A stretch of DNA of 64,000 bases from Paraburkholderia phenazinium (GCF_900100735.1 NZ_FNCJ01000002.1:248001-312000), one strand, 5' to 3'; shown: positions 1-9,400, counted from the first letter of the stretch. Notes: generated by a model not told the origin, from the letters alone. Program-made: numbers and translations.

Positions 1-212
1 CTGCCCTGCCGGTCAGCCCGTCGTGGTCGCCGGTTGCCGAATTCGGCGGCTATAGCCGTTACAAGCCGACGGCGGTGGCCTGCGTGGACGGCTGCGTGAA
101 TCTGTGCGGCGTGCACGCGCATGCACACGGCTGGGCATGGCGTAAAAACGTGCCGGTCAGCGATTCGAACGGATTCTGGGGCGCGTTGGGCTGTAGCTGT
201 TTCGCGTTCTGA
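1..212 (+). CDS. 3' end of an unrecognised Cys-rich protein (partial)
   Basis: An open frame enters from the left edge (first full codon at 3) and stops with TGA at 210-212, giving about 69 residues. The visible tail is rich in Cys, His and Trp (CVDGCVNLCGVHAHAHGW, ending GCSCFAF). Third-position GC bias and a clean stop support real coding. I do not recognise the family; spaced Cys and His residues could bind metal, but that is inference. The start and most of the protein lie outside the window. Confidence 0.6.
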   Translation, partial: ALPVSPSWSPVAEFGGYSRYKPTAVACVDGCVNLCGVHAHAHGWAWRKNVPVSDSNGFWGALGCSCFAF

Positions 213-251
213 TCTCTACAGGTTCATGCAACTACGCGAGCGAGGACCTCG

Positions 252-396
252 ATGCCGACGCTAACTGACGATGTGCTGTTTGGCCTGGGTATCCTGGTCC
301 TCGATTTTCTCGCCGAGCAATGTCGACGAGAGCTCGGGCGGCTTGCTGCAATGGATTCGCGACGGCGTGCGGCGCTTCCATGAACTGACGTTTTGA
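252..396 (+). other. possible small ORF or frameshifted gene remnant
   Basis: Two overlapping short frames occupy this stretch. An ATG at 252, behind GAGGA, gives 43 residues to TGA 381-383 (begins MPTLTDDVLFGLGILVLDFL). A second frame from ATG 271 ends in the protein-like tail LLQWIRDGVRRFHELTF with TGA 394-396. The better-looking N-terminal and C-terminal halves lie in different frames, as expected for a frameshifted remnant. The rest of 213-585 shows only an AT-rich patch around 424-475 that may hold the promoter of the HD gene. Confidence 0.25.
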
Positions 397-585
397 GCGG
401 ATTGGCATAGGTCGCGCGTCGATTAAGTCTTTTTAAGAATTCGCCAAAGTCTTTATAGATTTAATTCGCTACGCTGCAATGGATTGGCCCCTGGACTGTT
501 GACGCGCCGGGACGTCGCCCGGTTGCGCTGCTCGTTCGGCACGCACAAAGGGGTACGCCGGGGGGACTGACACGGAGGAGTCGAG

Positions 586-1227
586 ATGAAGAAAACCATT
601 GCCGGCGTTGGCATCCCAGATGGTGTCATGGCCCAGGCGGCAACTGATCTTATCCGGGCCACAGAGTCCGAGTTGATGTTCCACCACGCGCTACGGGCGT
701 TTCTGTTCGGGGCGCTAACCGGATACCGCGAGAATCTGACATTCGATCCGGAACTGCTGTATGTCGCCGCTATGTTTCACAACGTCGGGCTGAACCTGCA
801 GTATCAGGGGTCGCCGTACCGGTTCGAAGTGGATGGCGCCAACGCCGCGCGCGAGTTCCTGCAGCAGTACGACATTGCCGAGCGGGAGATTGAAGAGGTC
901 TGGGTGGGGATCGCGCTGCACACCACGCCAGGCATTCCGGAGCACCTGTCAGCGCTGGTTGCGCTGATTAGCGCCGGCGTGCAGATGGATGTGCGAGGCG
1001 CGCGCTACGACGAATTCACCGCGCAGCAGCGCGACGACATCGTGCAGGCCTACCCGCGCGAATCCGGTTTTAAGAAGAAGCTGATCGAGGCGTATGCGCG
1101 TGGCATGGCGAATCGTCCTGAAACGACTTTCGGGACCGTGAATGCCGATGTGCTGGACCGCTGGGATCCGAACTATCGGCGGCTGAATTTCTGCGGACTG
1201 GTGCTGGGATCGGACTGGCCGAATTGA
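586..1227 (+). CDS. HD-domain-fold protein, cyanamide-hydratase-like
   Basis: 213 residues behind a strong ribosome site (GGAGGAG, 7 nt upstream). Residues 30-120 follow the layout of the HD-fold cyanamide hydratase/phosphohydrolase group: HHALRAFLFG near 33, AAMFHNVGL near 61-69, FEVDGANAAREFL near 80-92, and VWVGIALHTTPG near 105-116. The expected His-Asp doublet reads His65-Asn66, so metal binding may differ from canonical HD enzymes. A cytoplasmic hydrolase or lyase acting on a small nitrile or amide-like substrate is possible; the true substrate cannot be read from the sequence. It is followed 28 nt later by the XapX gene on the same strand, suggesting an operon. Confidence 0.75.
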   Translation: MKKTIAGVGIPDGVMAQAATDLIRATESELMFHHALRAFLFGALTGYRENLTFDPELLYVAAMFHNVGLNLQYQGSPYRFEVDGANAAREFLQQYDIAEREIEEVWVGIALHTTPGIPEHLSALVALISAGVQMDVRGARYDEFTAQQRDDIVQAYPRESGFKKKLIEAYARGMANRPETTFGTVNADVLDRWDPNYRRLNFCGLVLGSDWPN

Positions 1228-1255
1228 CGGATGTTTTTTTGAAAGGACGATCAGC

Positions 1256-1507
1256 ATGGGCTACATCATTTCACTGGGCGTCGGCTTTGGCGTCGGGCTT
1301 CTCTACTGGCTGCTCAAGGTGCAATCGCCGGCGCCGCCGCTTATCGCGTTGGCCGGTCTGCTCGGCATGGTGCTGGGCGAGCACGCGATACCGGTTGTGA
1401 AAGCGCAGCTGTTTGCGCAGACGACAACGACGCAGGTCGTCGGGCAGATCAAGGGCAGCGCGGCGCAAAAGCCGGGGACGCCAGGCGCGACCAAGGAAGG
1501 CGGTTAA
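1256..1507 (+). CDS. XapX (DUF1427) family small membrane protein
   Basis: 83 residues with AAGGA 9 nt before the ATG. Two hydrophobic segments (about 3-20 and 27-45) are joined by a short polar turn, followed by a polar tail rich in Gln, Thr and Gly. The layout YIISLGVGFGVGLLYWLLK then PAPPLIALAGLLGMVLGE is characteristic of the XapX domain, a small inner-membrane family of unknown function often found near hydrolases in proteobacteria. Its place directly behind the HD-fold gene suggests the two are co-expressed. No function is assigned. Confidence 0.85.
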   Translation: MGYIISLGVGFGVGLLYWLLKVQSPAPPLIALAGLLGMVLGEHAIPVVKAQLFAQTTTTQVVGQIKGSAAQKPGTPGATKEGG

Positions 1508-1633
1508 TGAGGTGGGTGCGCGCTGATCTCGTGACGGCGTGCACCAACGCTGCGCCGACACCGCTTATGTTGCCTACATGGCCTCGATGCGAGGCCGACT
1601 CTTCAAACGTTGCTAATTCCATCGGGTAATCAA

Positions 1634-2581
1634 ATGTTCAAGTCACTTCAACGGTTGCGCCCCGTCGCGCTTCTTTCCGCCGCGCTGCTGATCGGATTGG
1701 CGCCTGTTTCGTCCTCCTTCGCCGATGCCGGTCCGCCGGAACTGTCCACCGGCAAAACCGCGCTCGTGAAACATCCCGACGTATCGGTGGGCGCACAGTA
1801 CGACACCACCCATGTCTATGTCGCTTCGGCCGACCTCGACGCGTTCGTCAACAGCTTCCTCGCGACGTTCGGCGGCAAGGCCTCGCCGCGTGCAGTCTTT
1901 ACCGTGACGCCGACGCCGAGCAAGACTGCCTCGCAGTACGTGCAAACGCCGGTCGGTATGCTGTCGGTGTTCGGCTTCGAGACGCCGATTCCATATCCGT
2001 TCGGCAATGAACGAACCGGCTATCTCGTCACCGACATCGATCAGGGCGTGAAGGCGGCGCGCGCGGCCGGCGCTAACGTGCTGGTCGAACCGTTCGACGA
2101 TCCGATCGGCAAGGACGCAATCATTCAATGGCCGGGCGGCCTGACCATGCAACTCTACTGGCACACCAAGGCGCCCAACTACGCACCGCTGCAAAGCGTG
2201 CCGGACAACCGCGTGTACGTATCGCGTGACGAGGCGAACAACTTCGTGCGCCGCTGGGTGCACTTCTCGCGCGGCAAGGTGGTGTCGGACAACCCGCATG
2301 CGGACGCCGGCGTGATCGGCCGCCCGGGCGAGACGGTCCGCGAGATTCTCATCACGTCGGGCTTTGGCCGTATGGTCGTATTCGTGACGGACGGCAAGCT
2401 GCCTTTCCCGTTCGGGCGTGAAACGACCGGCTACGGCGTCGCCGATCTGGCGCAAACGCTCGATCGCGCGCAAGCGGCCGGCGCGAAGGTGCTGTATCCG
2501 GCGTATGGCACTGGATCGGGCAAGACCGCCATGCTCGAATTCCCGGGCGGCTACATTGCCGAAGTGCACGATGGCGAGTGA
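1634..2581 (+). CDS. exported two-domain VOC (glyoxalase-fold) protein
   Basis: 315 residues from ATG 1634; a TTG 24 nt upstream is open but is not followed by a better signal peptide. Residues 1-30 form a Sec signal (basic start, hydrophobic ALLSAALLIGLAPV, cleavage near SFADAG). The mature part holds two tandem VOC-like modules: THVYVASADLDAFVNSFLATFGG at the first, and a second with the repeated theme RxTGYLVTDIDQGVKAARAAGA / RETTGYGVADLAQTLDRAQAAGA. The repeated GGLTMQLYWH / GGYIAEVHDGE ends carry potential metal ligands. It is probably a periplasmic ligand-binding or enzymatic protein, substrate unknown. Its stop overlaps the next gene's start, implying translational coupling. Confidence 0.75.
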   Translation: MFKSLQRLRPVALLSAALLIGLAPVSSSFADAGPPELSTGKTALVKHPDVSVGAQYDTTHVYVASADLDAFVNSFLATFGGKASPRAVFTVTPTPSKTASQYVQTPVGMLSVFGFETPIPYPFGNERTGYLVTDIDQGVKAARAAGANVLVEPFDDPIGKDAIIQWPGGLTMQLYWHTKAPNYAPLQSVPDNRVYVSRDEANNFVRRWVHFSRGKVVSDNPHADAGVIGRPGETVREILITSGFGRMVVFVTDGKLPFPFGRETTGYGVADLAQTLDRAQAAGAKVLYPAYGTGSGKTAMLEFPGGYIAEVHDGE

Positions 2582-4103
2582 CGCACACGTCACCATCCCG
2601 ACGAAGGCAGCCCGGCGTGCGCAGCGTGATCGCAAGCTGCGCGCCATCCGCGCGCTGCTGATCAGCACCGGGCTGGCGGCGGCGCTGCCGGCTTCGGCGG
2701 CGGACACGGCGCTGGGCGGTGCCGACGATACCTCGACGAGCGGCAGCGCGGCCGCTGCCGTCACCGCGGCAGCCGCGGCAACTGCGTCGTGCGCGAGGCC
2801 TGCGATCATGTTCAACCGCTGGCAGGAAAACTGGTCGGTGCTGGCCAATCCCTGTGTGCCGAAAGAGCCTTTCGATTCGCTGAAGTACATTCCGCTGTTC
2901 GGCAATCCCGATGCGTATATCTCGCTCGGCGCGGTGCTGCGCGAGCGGCTGGAAATCAACGATGCGCCGCTCTTCGGGCTCGGCTCGGGGCATGACGATA
3001 CTTACTTGCTGCAAAGGCTTGAAGTCCACGCGGACGTGCGCCTCGGTCCCCACGTGCAGATCTTCACGCAGTTCGAAGACGCACAACCCTACGGCAAAGA
3101 TTCCGTCACACCGGTCGACAAAAACCCGCTGGATTTACGTCAGGCGTTCGTCGCCGTTACCGAGCCGCTTGGGCCCGGCACCTTCAAGGTCCGCGTCGGC
3201 CGCCAGGAAATGGCATTCGACTTGCAGCGCTTCATCTCCGTTCGAGACGGCCCGAACGTGCGTCAGGCGTTCGACGCAATCTGGGCCGACTATGAAACCG
3301 GCCCGTGGCGCTGGATCGCCTACGCGACCCAGCCGGTTCAGTACCGTGACAACTCGGATTTCGACGATGTCTCCAATCGCGATCTGACCTTCAGCGGCGT
3401 GCGCGTGGAGCGCAAGAACGTCGGGTTAGGCGACCTGTCCGCGTACTACTCGCGCTACAACCGCATTAACGCTCACTTTCTCGACGCGAGCGGCGACGAA
3501 CATCGCGACGTGTTCGATACACGTTACGCCGGCAATGTCGCCCATATCGACTGGGACGTCGAGGCGATGTATCAGTCCGGACATGTCGGCACCAAGACGA
3601 TCGGCGCATGGGCGGTGGGTTCGCTTGCCGGCTACACGCTGGCGTCCGCACCGTGGACGCCGCGTGTCGGCATTCAGGTGGACGCTGCGTCAGGCGACAG
3701 TCATCCGGGCGACGGCCGCATCGGCACGTTCAACCCGCTGTTTCCGAATGGCTACTATTTCGCGCTGGCCGGCTATACCGGCTATACGAACCTGGTGCAC
3801 ATCAAGCCGACGCTGATCCTCAAGCCCAATAGCAAGCTGACGCTGCTGGCCGGTGTGGGCCTGCAATGGCGCGAGACCACCGCGGATGCGGTTTACCAGC
3901 AGGGCTCGGCGGTCGTGCCGGGCACAGCGGGGCATGGCAGCCCGTGGACCGGCTTTTACACGCAGCTTCGCGCCGACTGGGCGGTCACCGCGAACCTCGC
4001 CGCGTCGCTGGAAGCGGTGCATTTCCAGGTCGGACCGTCGCTGCGCGAACTCGGCGCGCGTAATGCCGACTATGTAGGCGCCGAACTCAAATTCGGCTGG
4101 TAG
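2571..4103 (+). CDS. alginate-export-family outer-membrane beta-barrel
   Basis: 510 residues. I chose ATG 2571, which overlaps the stop of the VOC gene, because it puts a basic, then hydrophobic export signal (AIRALLISTGLAAALPASAA) at residues 26-45. The mature protein alternates short beta strands with the family's typical text (YISLGAVLRERLEINDAP, LEVHADVRLGPHVQIFTQFEDA, KVRVGRQEMAFD) and ends in an aromatic terminal strand, ELKFGW, as outer-membrane barrels do. This is the Alginate_exp family, whose members form large porins for acidic or aromatic substrates. It probably takes up or exports the substrate of the neighbouring hydrolase and VOC proteins; the substrate is unknown. Confidence 0.85.
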   Translation: MASDAHVTIPTKAARRAQRDRKLRAIRALLISTGLAAALPASAADTALGGADDTSTSGSAAAAVTAAAAATASCARPAIMFNRWQENWSVLANPCVPKEPFDSLKYIPLFGNPDAYISLGAVLRERLEINDAPLFGLGSGHDDTYLLQRLEVHADVRLGPHVQIFTQFEDAQPYGKDSVTPVDKNPLDLRQAFVAVTEPLGPGTFKVRVGRQEMAFDLQRFISVRDGPNVRQAFDAIWADYETGPWRWIAYATQPVQYRDNSDFDDVSNRDLTFSGVRVERKNVGLGDLSAYYSRYNRINAHFLDASGDEHRDVFDTRYAGNVAHIDWDVEAMYQSGHVGTKTIGAWAVGSLAGYTLASAPWTPRVGIQVDAASGDSHPGDGRIGTFNPLFPNGYYFALAGYTGYTNLVHIKPTLILKPNSKLTLLAGVGLQWRETTADAVYQQGSAVVPGTAGHGSPWTGFYTQLRADWAVTANLAASLEAVHFQVGPSLRELGARNADYVGAELKFGW

Positions 4104-4161
4104 ATGCCGGCACGCTATCGGCAAACTGTCATGGCGATGGCAGGCTAGATGAGGTCATGTT

Positions 4162-5883
4162 ATGAGTACCCCGGACGTATCCGTAGACGCAGCGACTCCC
4201 TCGGAACTCGAGAGCCCATACTCCTCGCTGGAGTACCGTCGGCACCAGATGTTCCCCCGTCTTTCGGCGGACGAGATCCAAAGTCTGCGACGCTTTGCCC
4301 GGCCGATGTCGTTCAAGGCCGGTGAACTGATTTTCGAAACCGGGCACGTGGCGCTCGGGCTATTCGTGCTGCTGCATGGCCGCGTGCGGATCGTGTCGCG
4401 CGACAGCTTCGGGCGCTCGACCGTCATTACCGAACATGATGACGGGCACTTCATGGCGGAGATGGCGCAACTCTCCGGCAAGCCCGCCTTGATCGACGGC
4501 ATCGCGTTGACGGATGTCGAGACGCTCGTGCTCGAACCCGACCGCTTGCGTGCGTTGATCGTCGCCGACGCGCAACTGGGCGAGCACATCATGCGCGCGC
4601 TGATTTTGCGGCGGCTCGGGCTGATCGAACAGGGACTCGGGCCCGTCATTGTCGGCAATGGCGACGACGCGCGGCTCGTCCGGCTGCAAGGCTTCCTGCG
4701 GCGCAATGCCTATCCGGCGACGGTGATCGACGCCCGCACCGATCCCGAGGCGATCACGCTGCTCGGCGGCATGACGACCGGCCCCGGCGACTTTCCGCTC
4801 GTGTTCTGCCCGAACGGCTATGTGCTGCGTGCGCCGGACGAGGCGCAGCTCGCATCGTGCCTCGGGCTCGTACCGACCTTCGAACCCTCGTATATCTATG
4901 ACGTGGCGATTGTCGGCGCCGGGCCTGCGGGTCTGGCGGCCTCCGTCTACGCAGCGACCGAAGGTCTGTCGGTCGCCGTCTTCGATCAGCGCGCACCGGG
5001 CGGTCAAGCCGGCGCCAGCTCGCGGATCGAAAACTATCTGGGCTTTCCCACGGGAATTTCGGGCCAGGCGCTCGCGGCGCGCGCATTCCAGCAGGCGTTG
5101 AAATTCGGCGCGCATCTGGCGATTCCCGGCAAGGTCATGGACGTGAGGCGCCATGAAGGCATCTTCCTTCTGGCGCTGCTTGACGGGCAGCGTATCAGCG
5201 CGCGGACCGTCGTGGTCGCGAGCGGCGCTGCTTACCGGAAACCCACGGCGCCCGGCTTCGAGCGCTTTGAAGGGCGCGGCACCTACTACTGGGCGTCGAC
5301 GATCGAGGCCAAACTGGTGAAAGGGCAGGATATCGTCCTGATGGGCGGCGGCAATTCCGCCGGCCAGGCGATCGTGTTTCTCGCCAACTTCGCGCGCAGC
5401 ATTCGCGTGTTGATTCGCGGCGAGGATCTGAACGCGAGCATGTCGAAATACCTGATCGACCGGATCGGCTCCTTGCCGAACGTTACGCTGTGCACGCGTT
5501 GTGTGCTGCGCGGCCTCGAAGGCGACGAAGCGGGACTGACGGAGTTGCATATCCGTCATGAAGAAGAGGAGAGGGACGAAGTCATTCCCACGCGCCATCT
5601 GTTCCTCTTTATCGGCGCAGACCCGAAAACCGATTGGCTCGGTTCGAGCGGTGTCGAACTCGACAACCGGGGCTTTGTCGTGACCGGGTCCGCTCGCAGC
5701 GAGCACGGTTTGTCTGAAGCCGGCGCGCGGTACCCGCTCGAAACCAGCGTGCCGGGCATGTTCGCCGTCGGTGACGTGCGATCGGAATCCGCGAAACGCG
5801 TGGCCGCCGCGGTCGGCGACGGCGCTGCCGTCGTGAGTCAGATTCATGCCTATCTGAGCCGGTTCGCCACCACGGCGGCCTAA
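4162..5883 (+). CDS. cNMP-binding/thioredoxin-reductase-like FAD oxidoreductase
   Basis: 573 residues with GAGG about 9 nt before the ATG. Residues about 30-150 form a cyclic-nucleotide-binding fold (FKAGELIFETG, GLFVLLHGRVRIV). About 165-235 looks like a thioredoxin/glutaredoxin-type insert (RNAYPATVIDARTDPEAITLL). From about 245 it is a pyridine-nucleotide disulphide oxidoreductase: VGAGPAGLAASVYA binds FAD, GGGNSAGQAI binds NAD(P)H, and GMFAVGDVR is the second FAD motif. The redox CxxC pair of true thioredoxin reductases is missing: the segment reads YYWASTIEA. Electrons must therefore leave by another route, or the protein is a regulated FAD sensor. It closes the 586-5883 same-strand run and precedes a histidine kinase locus. 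Confidence 0.88.
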   Translation: MSTPDVSVDAATPSELESPYSSLEYRRHQMFPRLSADEIQSLRRFARPMSFKAGELIFETGHVALGLFVLLHGRVRIVSRDSFGRSTVITEHDDGHFMAEMAQLSGKPALIDGIALTDVETLVLEPDRLRALIVADAQLGEHIMRALILRRLGLIEQGLGPVIVGNGDDARLVRLQGFLRRNAYPATVIDARTDPEAITLLGGMTTGPGDFPLVFCPNGYVLRAPDEAQLASCLGLVPTFEPSYIYDVAIVGAGPAGLAASVYAATEGLSVAVFDQRAPGGQAGASSRIENYLGFPTGISGQALAARAFQQALKFGAHLAIPGKVMDVRRHEGIFLLALLDGQRISARTVVVASGAAYRKPTAPGFERFEGRGTYYWASTIEAKLVKGQDIVLMGGGNSAGQAIVFLANFARSIRVLIRGEDLNASMSKYLIDRIGSLPNVTLCTRCVLRGLEGDEAGLTELHIRHEEEERDEVIPTRHLFLFIGADPKTDWLGSSGVELDNRGFVVTGSARSEHGLSEAGARYPLETSVPGMFAVGDVRSESAKRVAAAVGDGAAVVSQIHAYLSRFATTAA

Positions 5884-5939
5884 GGCGATTGGGCGCGAGC
5901 CCGCGGCCGTCCTAAGGCGATTGGGCGCGAGTCCGCGGC
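5881..5939 (+). repeat. tandem direct repeat, two copies, 32-bp period
   Basis: A 27-bp unit beginning TAAGGCGATTGGGCGCGAG occurs at 5881-5907 and again at 5913-5939 with one mismatch. The first copy contains the TAA stop of the flavoprotein gene. It looks like a recent local duplication. No coding role is seen. Confidence 0.8.
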
Positions 5940-5976
5940 ATGTCTTCCCGGAGCGAGCGGTGGGCGGCATGCGGAA

Positions 5977-5996
5977 GTCATACCTAGGTGTGATGT
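5977..5996 (-). promoter_or_regulatory. 20-bp repeated motif (site A, block 1)
   Basis: GTCATACCTAGGTGTGATGT on the plus strand recurs with one mismatch at 55909-55928. Read on the minus strand, its core ACACCTAGGTATGA matches block 1 of the composite elements at 12176 and 47501 (AAACCTRGATATGA). The centre ACCTAGGT is palindromic, as in many HTH target sites. It lies about 185 bp before the decayed receiver gene and its histidine kinase. The rest of 5884-6180 contains no gene I can support. Confidence 0.55.
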
Positions 5997-6180
5997 TGCG
6001 CAAGCCTCTCCCCCCCGTAACATGCGATGGGGGCGCGCTTGCGCTTCTGCGCATTCCGCTGGCGAACAGAAGCGCGGGGCCTGCACGGTCCAGACAGGGC
6101 GGGACGCCGCTGACGCGGTAGACTTCGCTCCAGAAACTGACGAACGGCATCATGTTGACGCACGAGGAGTATCCGCAGCT

Positions 6181-6435
6181 ATAAGCTTTGTTTGCATCGT
6201 CGACGATGACGCCTCGGTACGCAGCGGTCCTGGCAACCTGCTCAAGGCCGTGGGCTATACGGCAGTGACGTTTGCATCGGAAAAGGAATTTCTTGCTTCG
6301 CCGGTCGTCGACGACGAAACGGTTCGGCGAGCAATGCTGCACGGCGCAGTCGGTTTTCTGCACAAACCCTTTGTGGAAGACGTACTGCTCGATTCGATCC
6401 TGCTTGCCACCGGACGAAAGGGAGAAGTGAATTGA
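6181..6435 (+). pseudogene. decayed receiver-only response regulator
   Basis: The frame from 6181 is a degraded copy of the intact receiver at 58474-58848 (SFVCIVDDDASVRSG and HGAVGFLHKPF are nearly identical). The copy starts with ATA where the intact gene has ATG, though the upstream GGAGTAT and GCAGCT context is conserved. About 40 codons are missing in frame between VVDD and the segment matching VQRAM; this removes the phosphate-accepting Asp (Asp52 of the intact gene) and the beta3-beta4 core. Short GACGAY repeats flank the gap in the intact copy, suggesting deletion by slippage. The 3' end still overlaps the kinase start, so it may persist only as a translated leader. Confidence 0.75.
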
Positions 6436-9400
6436 GCACACAGGCATTGATCGAAGGGTTTCGCGGATCGTCGCCGGATTCCGGTGTCACGGTGCATTTC
6501 GATCAGGTCTGGTTCGACCAGTTGTCGCGCGAGGCGCTGCTGGTCGACGGCGACATCGTGCGGTATCGCGCGAGGTCGCACGACGGCGTGCAGTCGTGGC
6601 TGGTCGCCGTGCCAGCCGATGTGCCCTCGGAAGCCGTGTCGCGGCGCTTGCAGCGCGAGTTCGCACTGGCCGGCAAACTCGATTCGGCATGGGCCGTGCG
6701 GCCGCTCGCGCTGATACGACTCTCGCGGGGCCCGGTACTGGTGTACGAGGATAACGGCGGTGCGTTGATTTTGCCGCCTGCCGACAGCACCATCGCGATT
6801 GGCCGCTTTCTACGCATTGCGGTCGGCGCTGCGCGTGCGCTGCGGCTCGCGCATACGCGCGGTGTGCTGCATCGGGATATCAAGCCCTCGAATCTGATCG
6901 AAGCAGCCGACGGCACCATTCGCTTGCTAGGCTTTCGCGACGCCCTCAGCCAGGCGGGCGATTCGGCCGCCGAGTCCGCGGATACGCTGTACGGTACGCT
7001 GGCCTATATGTCGCCGGAACAGGCGCGGCGCGCGGAAGGCCTGGCCGACGAGCGCAGCGATCTCTATTCGCTCGGCGTGACGTTGTACGAGTTGCTCACC
7101 GGGCAGTTGCCTTTCGAGGCGGCCGATGCGGTCGAATGGGTTTATAACCACGTGGCCCGTCAACCTGCCGACCCGCGGCAATACCGTCGGTCCTTTCCCT
7201 CCGTACTGGGATCGATCGTACTGAAGCTGCTGGCCAAAAACGCTGTGGAGCGCTATCAAAGCGCCGCGAGTCTCGAGGCCGATTTGCGGCGTTGCCTCGC
7301 CGACTGGAACGAAATGCAGCACATCGTTCCATTCGAGCCGGCCGCGGAAGACAACGTCAGAAACCTTGCCGTCACCACGCGGCTGTTCGGTCGCGCGCAA
7401 GAATATGGCGCCTTGCTGGACGCGTTCGCTCGCAATGCGCAGCAGGGCGTCGCGGAACTGATTTTCGTGTCCGGTTACTCGGGCGCGGGGAAATCCGAAC
7501 TTGTGCGCAGCGTGCATCGTGCGACCGCGCAGACCCCTACGCTGTTTGCGTCGGGAAAGCTCGAACAGTACGGCCAGAACGCGCCCTACGCGCCTTTGAT
7601 GCAGGCGATACGCTCGCTGTTCCAGCGTATTCTGGGCGAGAGCGATAGCGAGCTGGATCGCTGGCGAGAGGTGCTGCGCGACGCGATCGGCCTGCAAGGC
7701 AAACTCCTCGTGAGGTTCGTTCCCGAACTGGAAGTGGTGCTCGGCCCGCAACCGGACGTGACCGATCTGCCGCCGGTGGAAGCGCAACTTCGTTTCCAGG
7801 CGCTGATTACGCGCCTGCTGTCGGTCTTCGCGACGCAAGCGCACCCGTTGATCCTGTTCTTCGACGACGTGCACTGGTTCGACGACGCCACCTTGAATTT
7901 CATCGCCAGCTTCGTCGCGACCGCAGAGATCAGGCATGTGCTGCTGATCTGCGCCTATCGCGACAACGAAGTCGAGCGCTCGCCCAAGTTCAAGGCTTTC
8001 CTGACGTCGCTGCCGAACACCGGTGCGCGCGTGACAACGCTCGCCGTGACGCCGCTCGACACCGCGAACGTCGCTGCGTTGCTGGCCGACGCGCTGCATT
8101 GCGACGCCGCGCATGTCCGTCCGTTAGCCGCCGTCGTCTATGAAAAGACCGGCGGCAATCCGTTCTTCGTCAAGCAGTTGCTGCTCGCGCTGGTTGATCA
8201 TCAACTGATTTCCTACGACGGCGCTACGGCCAGCTGGATGTGGAATATCGATCGCATCGGCGAGTACGAGTCGTCCGATAACGTCGTCGATCTGATGGTG
8301 GCGCGTCTGTCGCGATTGCCTCGCGAGGCGCAGGCCGCTCTCAGACTGCTGGCGTTCATGGGGCGCCGGCTCGACAGATCGATCCTCGCGCGGATCGATC
8401 ACGCGGACGGGGCGGAGTTGGAGCAGCGCCTGCATCCCGCCTTTGAGGCGGGGCTGATCGTCTCCGACCGGACCGGCTTCGCTTTTGCTCATGACCGGAT
8501 TCAGGAGGCCGCCTACGAGTTGACGCCGGCGGCTGAGCGCGGCGTCGAACATGCCCGTATCGCACGCATCCTGTTGCGAGAATTCGATGTGCATGCCGTT
8601 CAGCAGTCGGCGTTTTATCTTGCTCACCACATTGAGCGCGCCCAGGCCGGCGGTGCGCTTGGCGATCTGGACGCGGACGAGACCACGGTTTTCGCGAAGA
8701 TCTGCCTGCAGGCGGCGCGTCACGCGAAAGAAGCGATCGCCATTCAGTCCGCCCTGAGTTACCTCGACGTCGCGCAGAGGCTGTTCGACGCGAGCGGCCT
8801 GGACTATGCGCAATCCCTCGGCTTCGATATGGGGGTTCTGCGCGTGCAGTGTCACATGCTGGATGCGAACTTCGAGGCGGTGGGTACGGAGATCGAGAAG
8901 CTGTTCAGCCACGAGCTGTCCATCGTTGCGCGGGCGTTGGTGTACCAGTTGAAGTCCAACATGTACCAGCATCTGTCGGACTATGAGGCCGCCGTCGAGA
9001 CGGCGCTAGACGGTGTCAAGCTATTCGGTACCTATCTGCCCCGCCATCCGCAAGCCGTCGATGTCGAAACCGCTTACAGCCGGCTCACCGAGTCGCTGAA
9101 GGGGCGAACGATCGCCTCGCTCGCTGACTTGCCGACCTTGCATGACGAGGTCATCGAGTCGGAAATGAATCTGCTGGCAAGTATCTACGCGCCCGCATCG
9201 TTCGTGAACGAACGGCTGGGCTTCCTGCATCTGTGCCGGATGGTGCAGCTGACCATTGATCACGGCATCACCGCGACATCGGCACATTGTCTGGCGTGGT
9301 TCGGCGTGTACGTGGCGGAATTTTTCGGCCGCTACGAGGAAGGCTTTGAGTTCTCCCGCCTGGCACGCGCGCTGGTGGAAGAGCGCGGCTTTAACACGGT

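Noticed and set aside
6152..6184. 10-codon leader ORF ahead of the decayed receiver
   Set aside because: Starts with ATG and stops just past the lost start codon, but no ribosome site precedes it and chance occurrence is likely.
4360..6447. 695-residue minus-strand open frame
   Set aside because: Antisense shadow of the flavoprotein gene and upstream region; composition is Arg/His/Gln-rich, with no family text or ribosome site.
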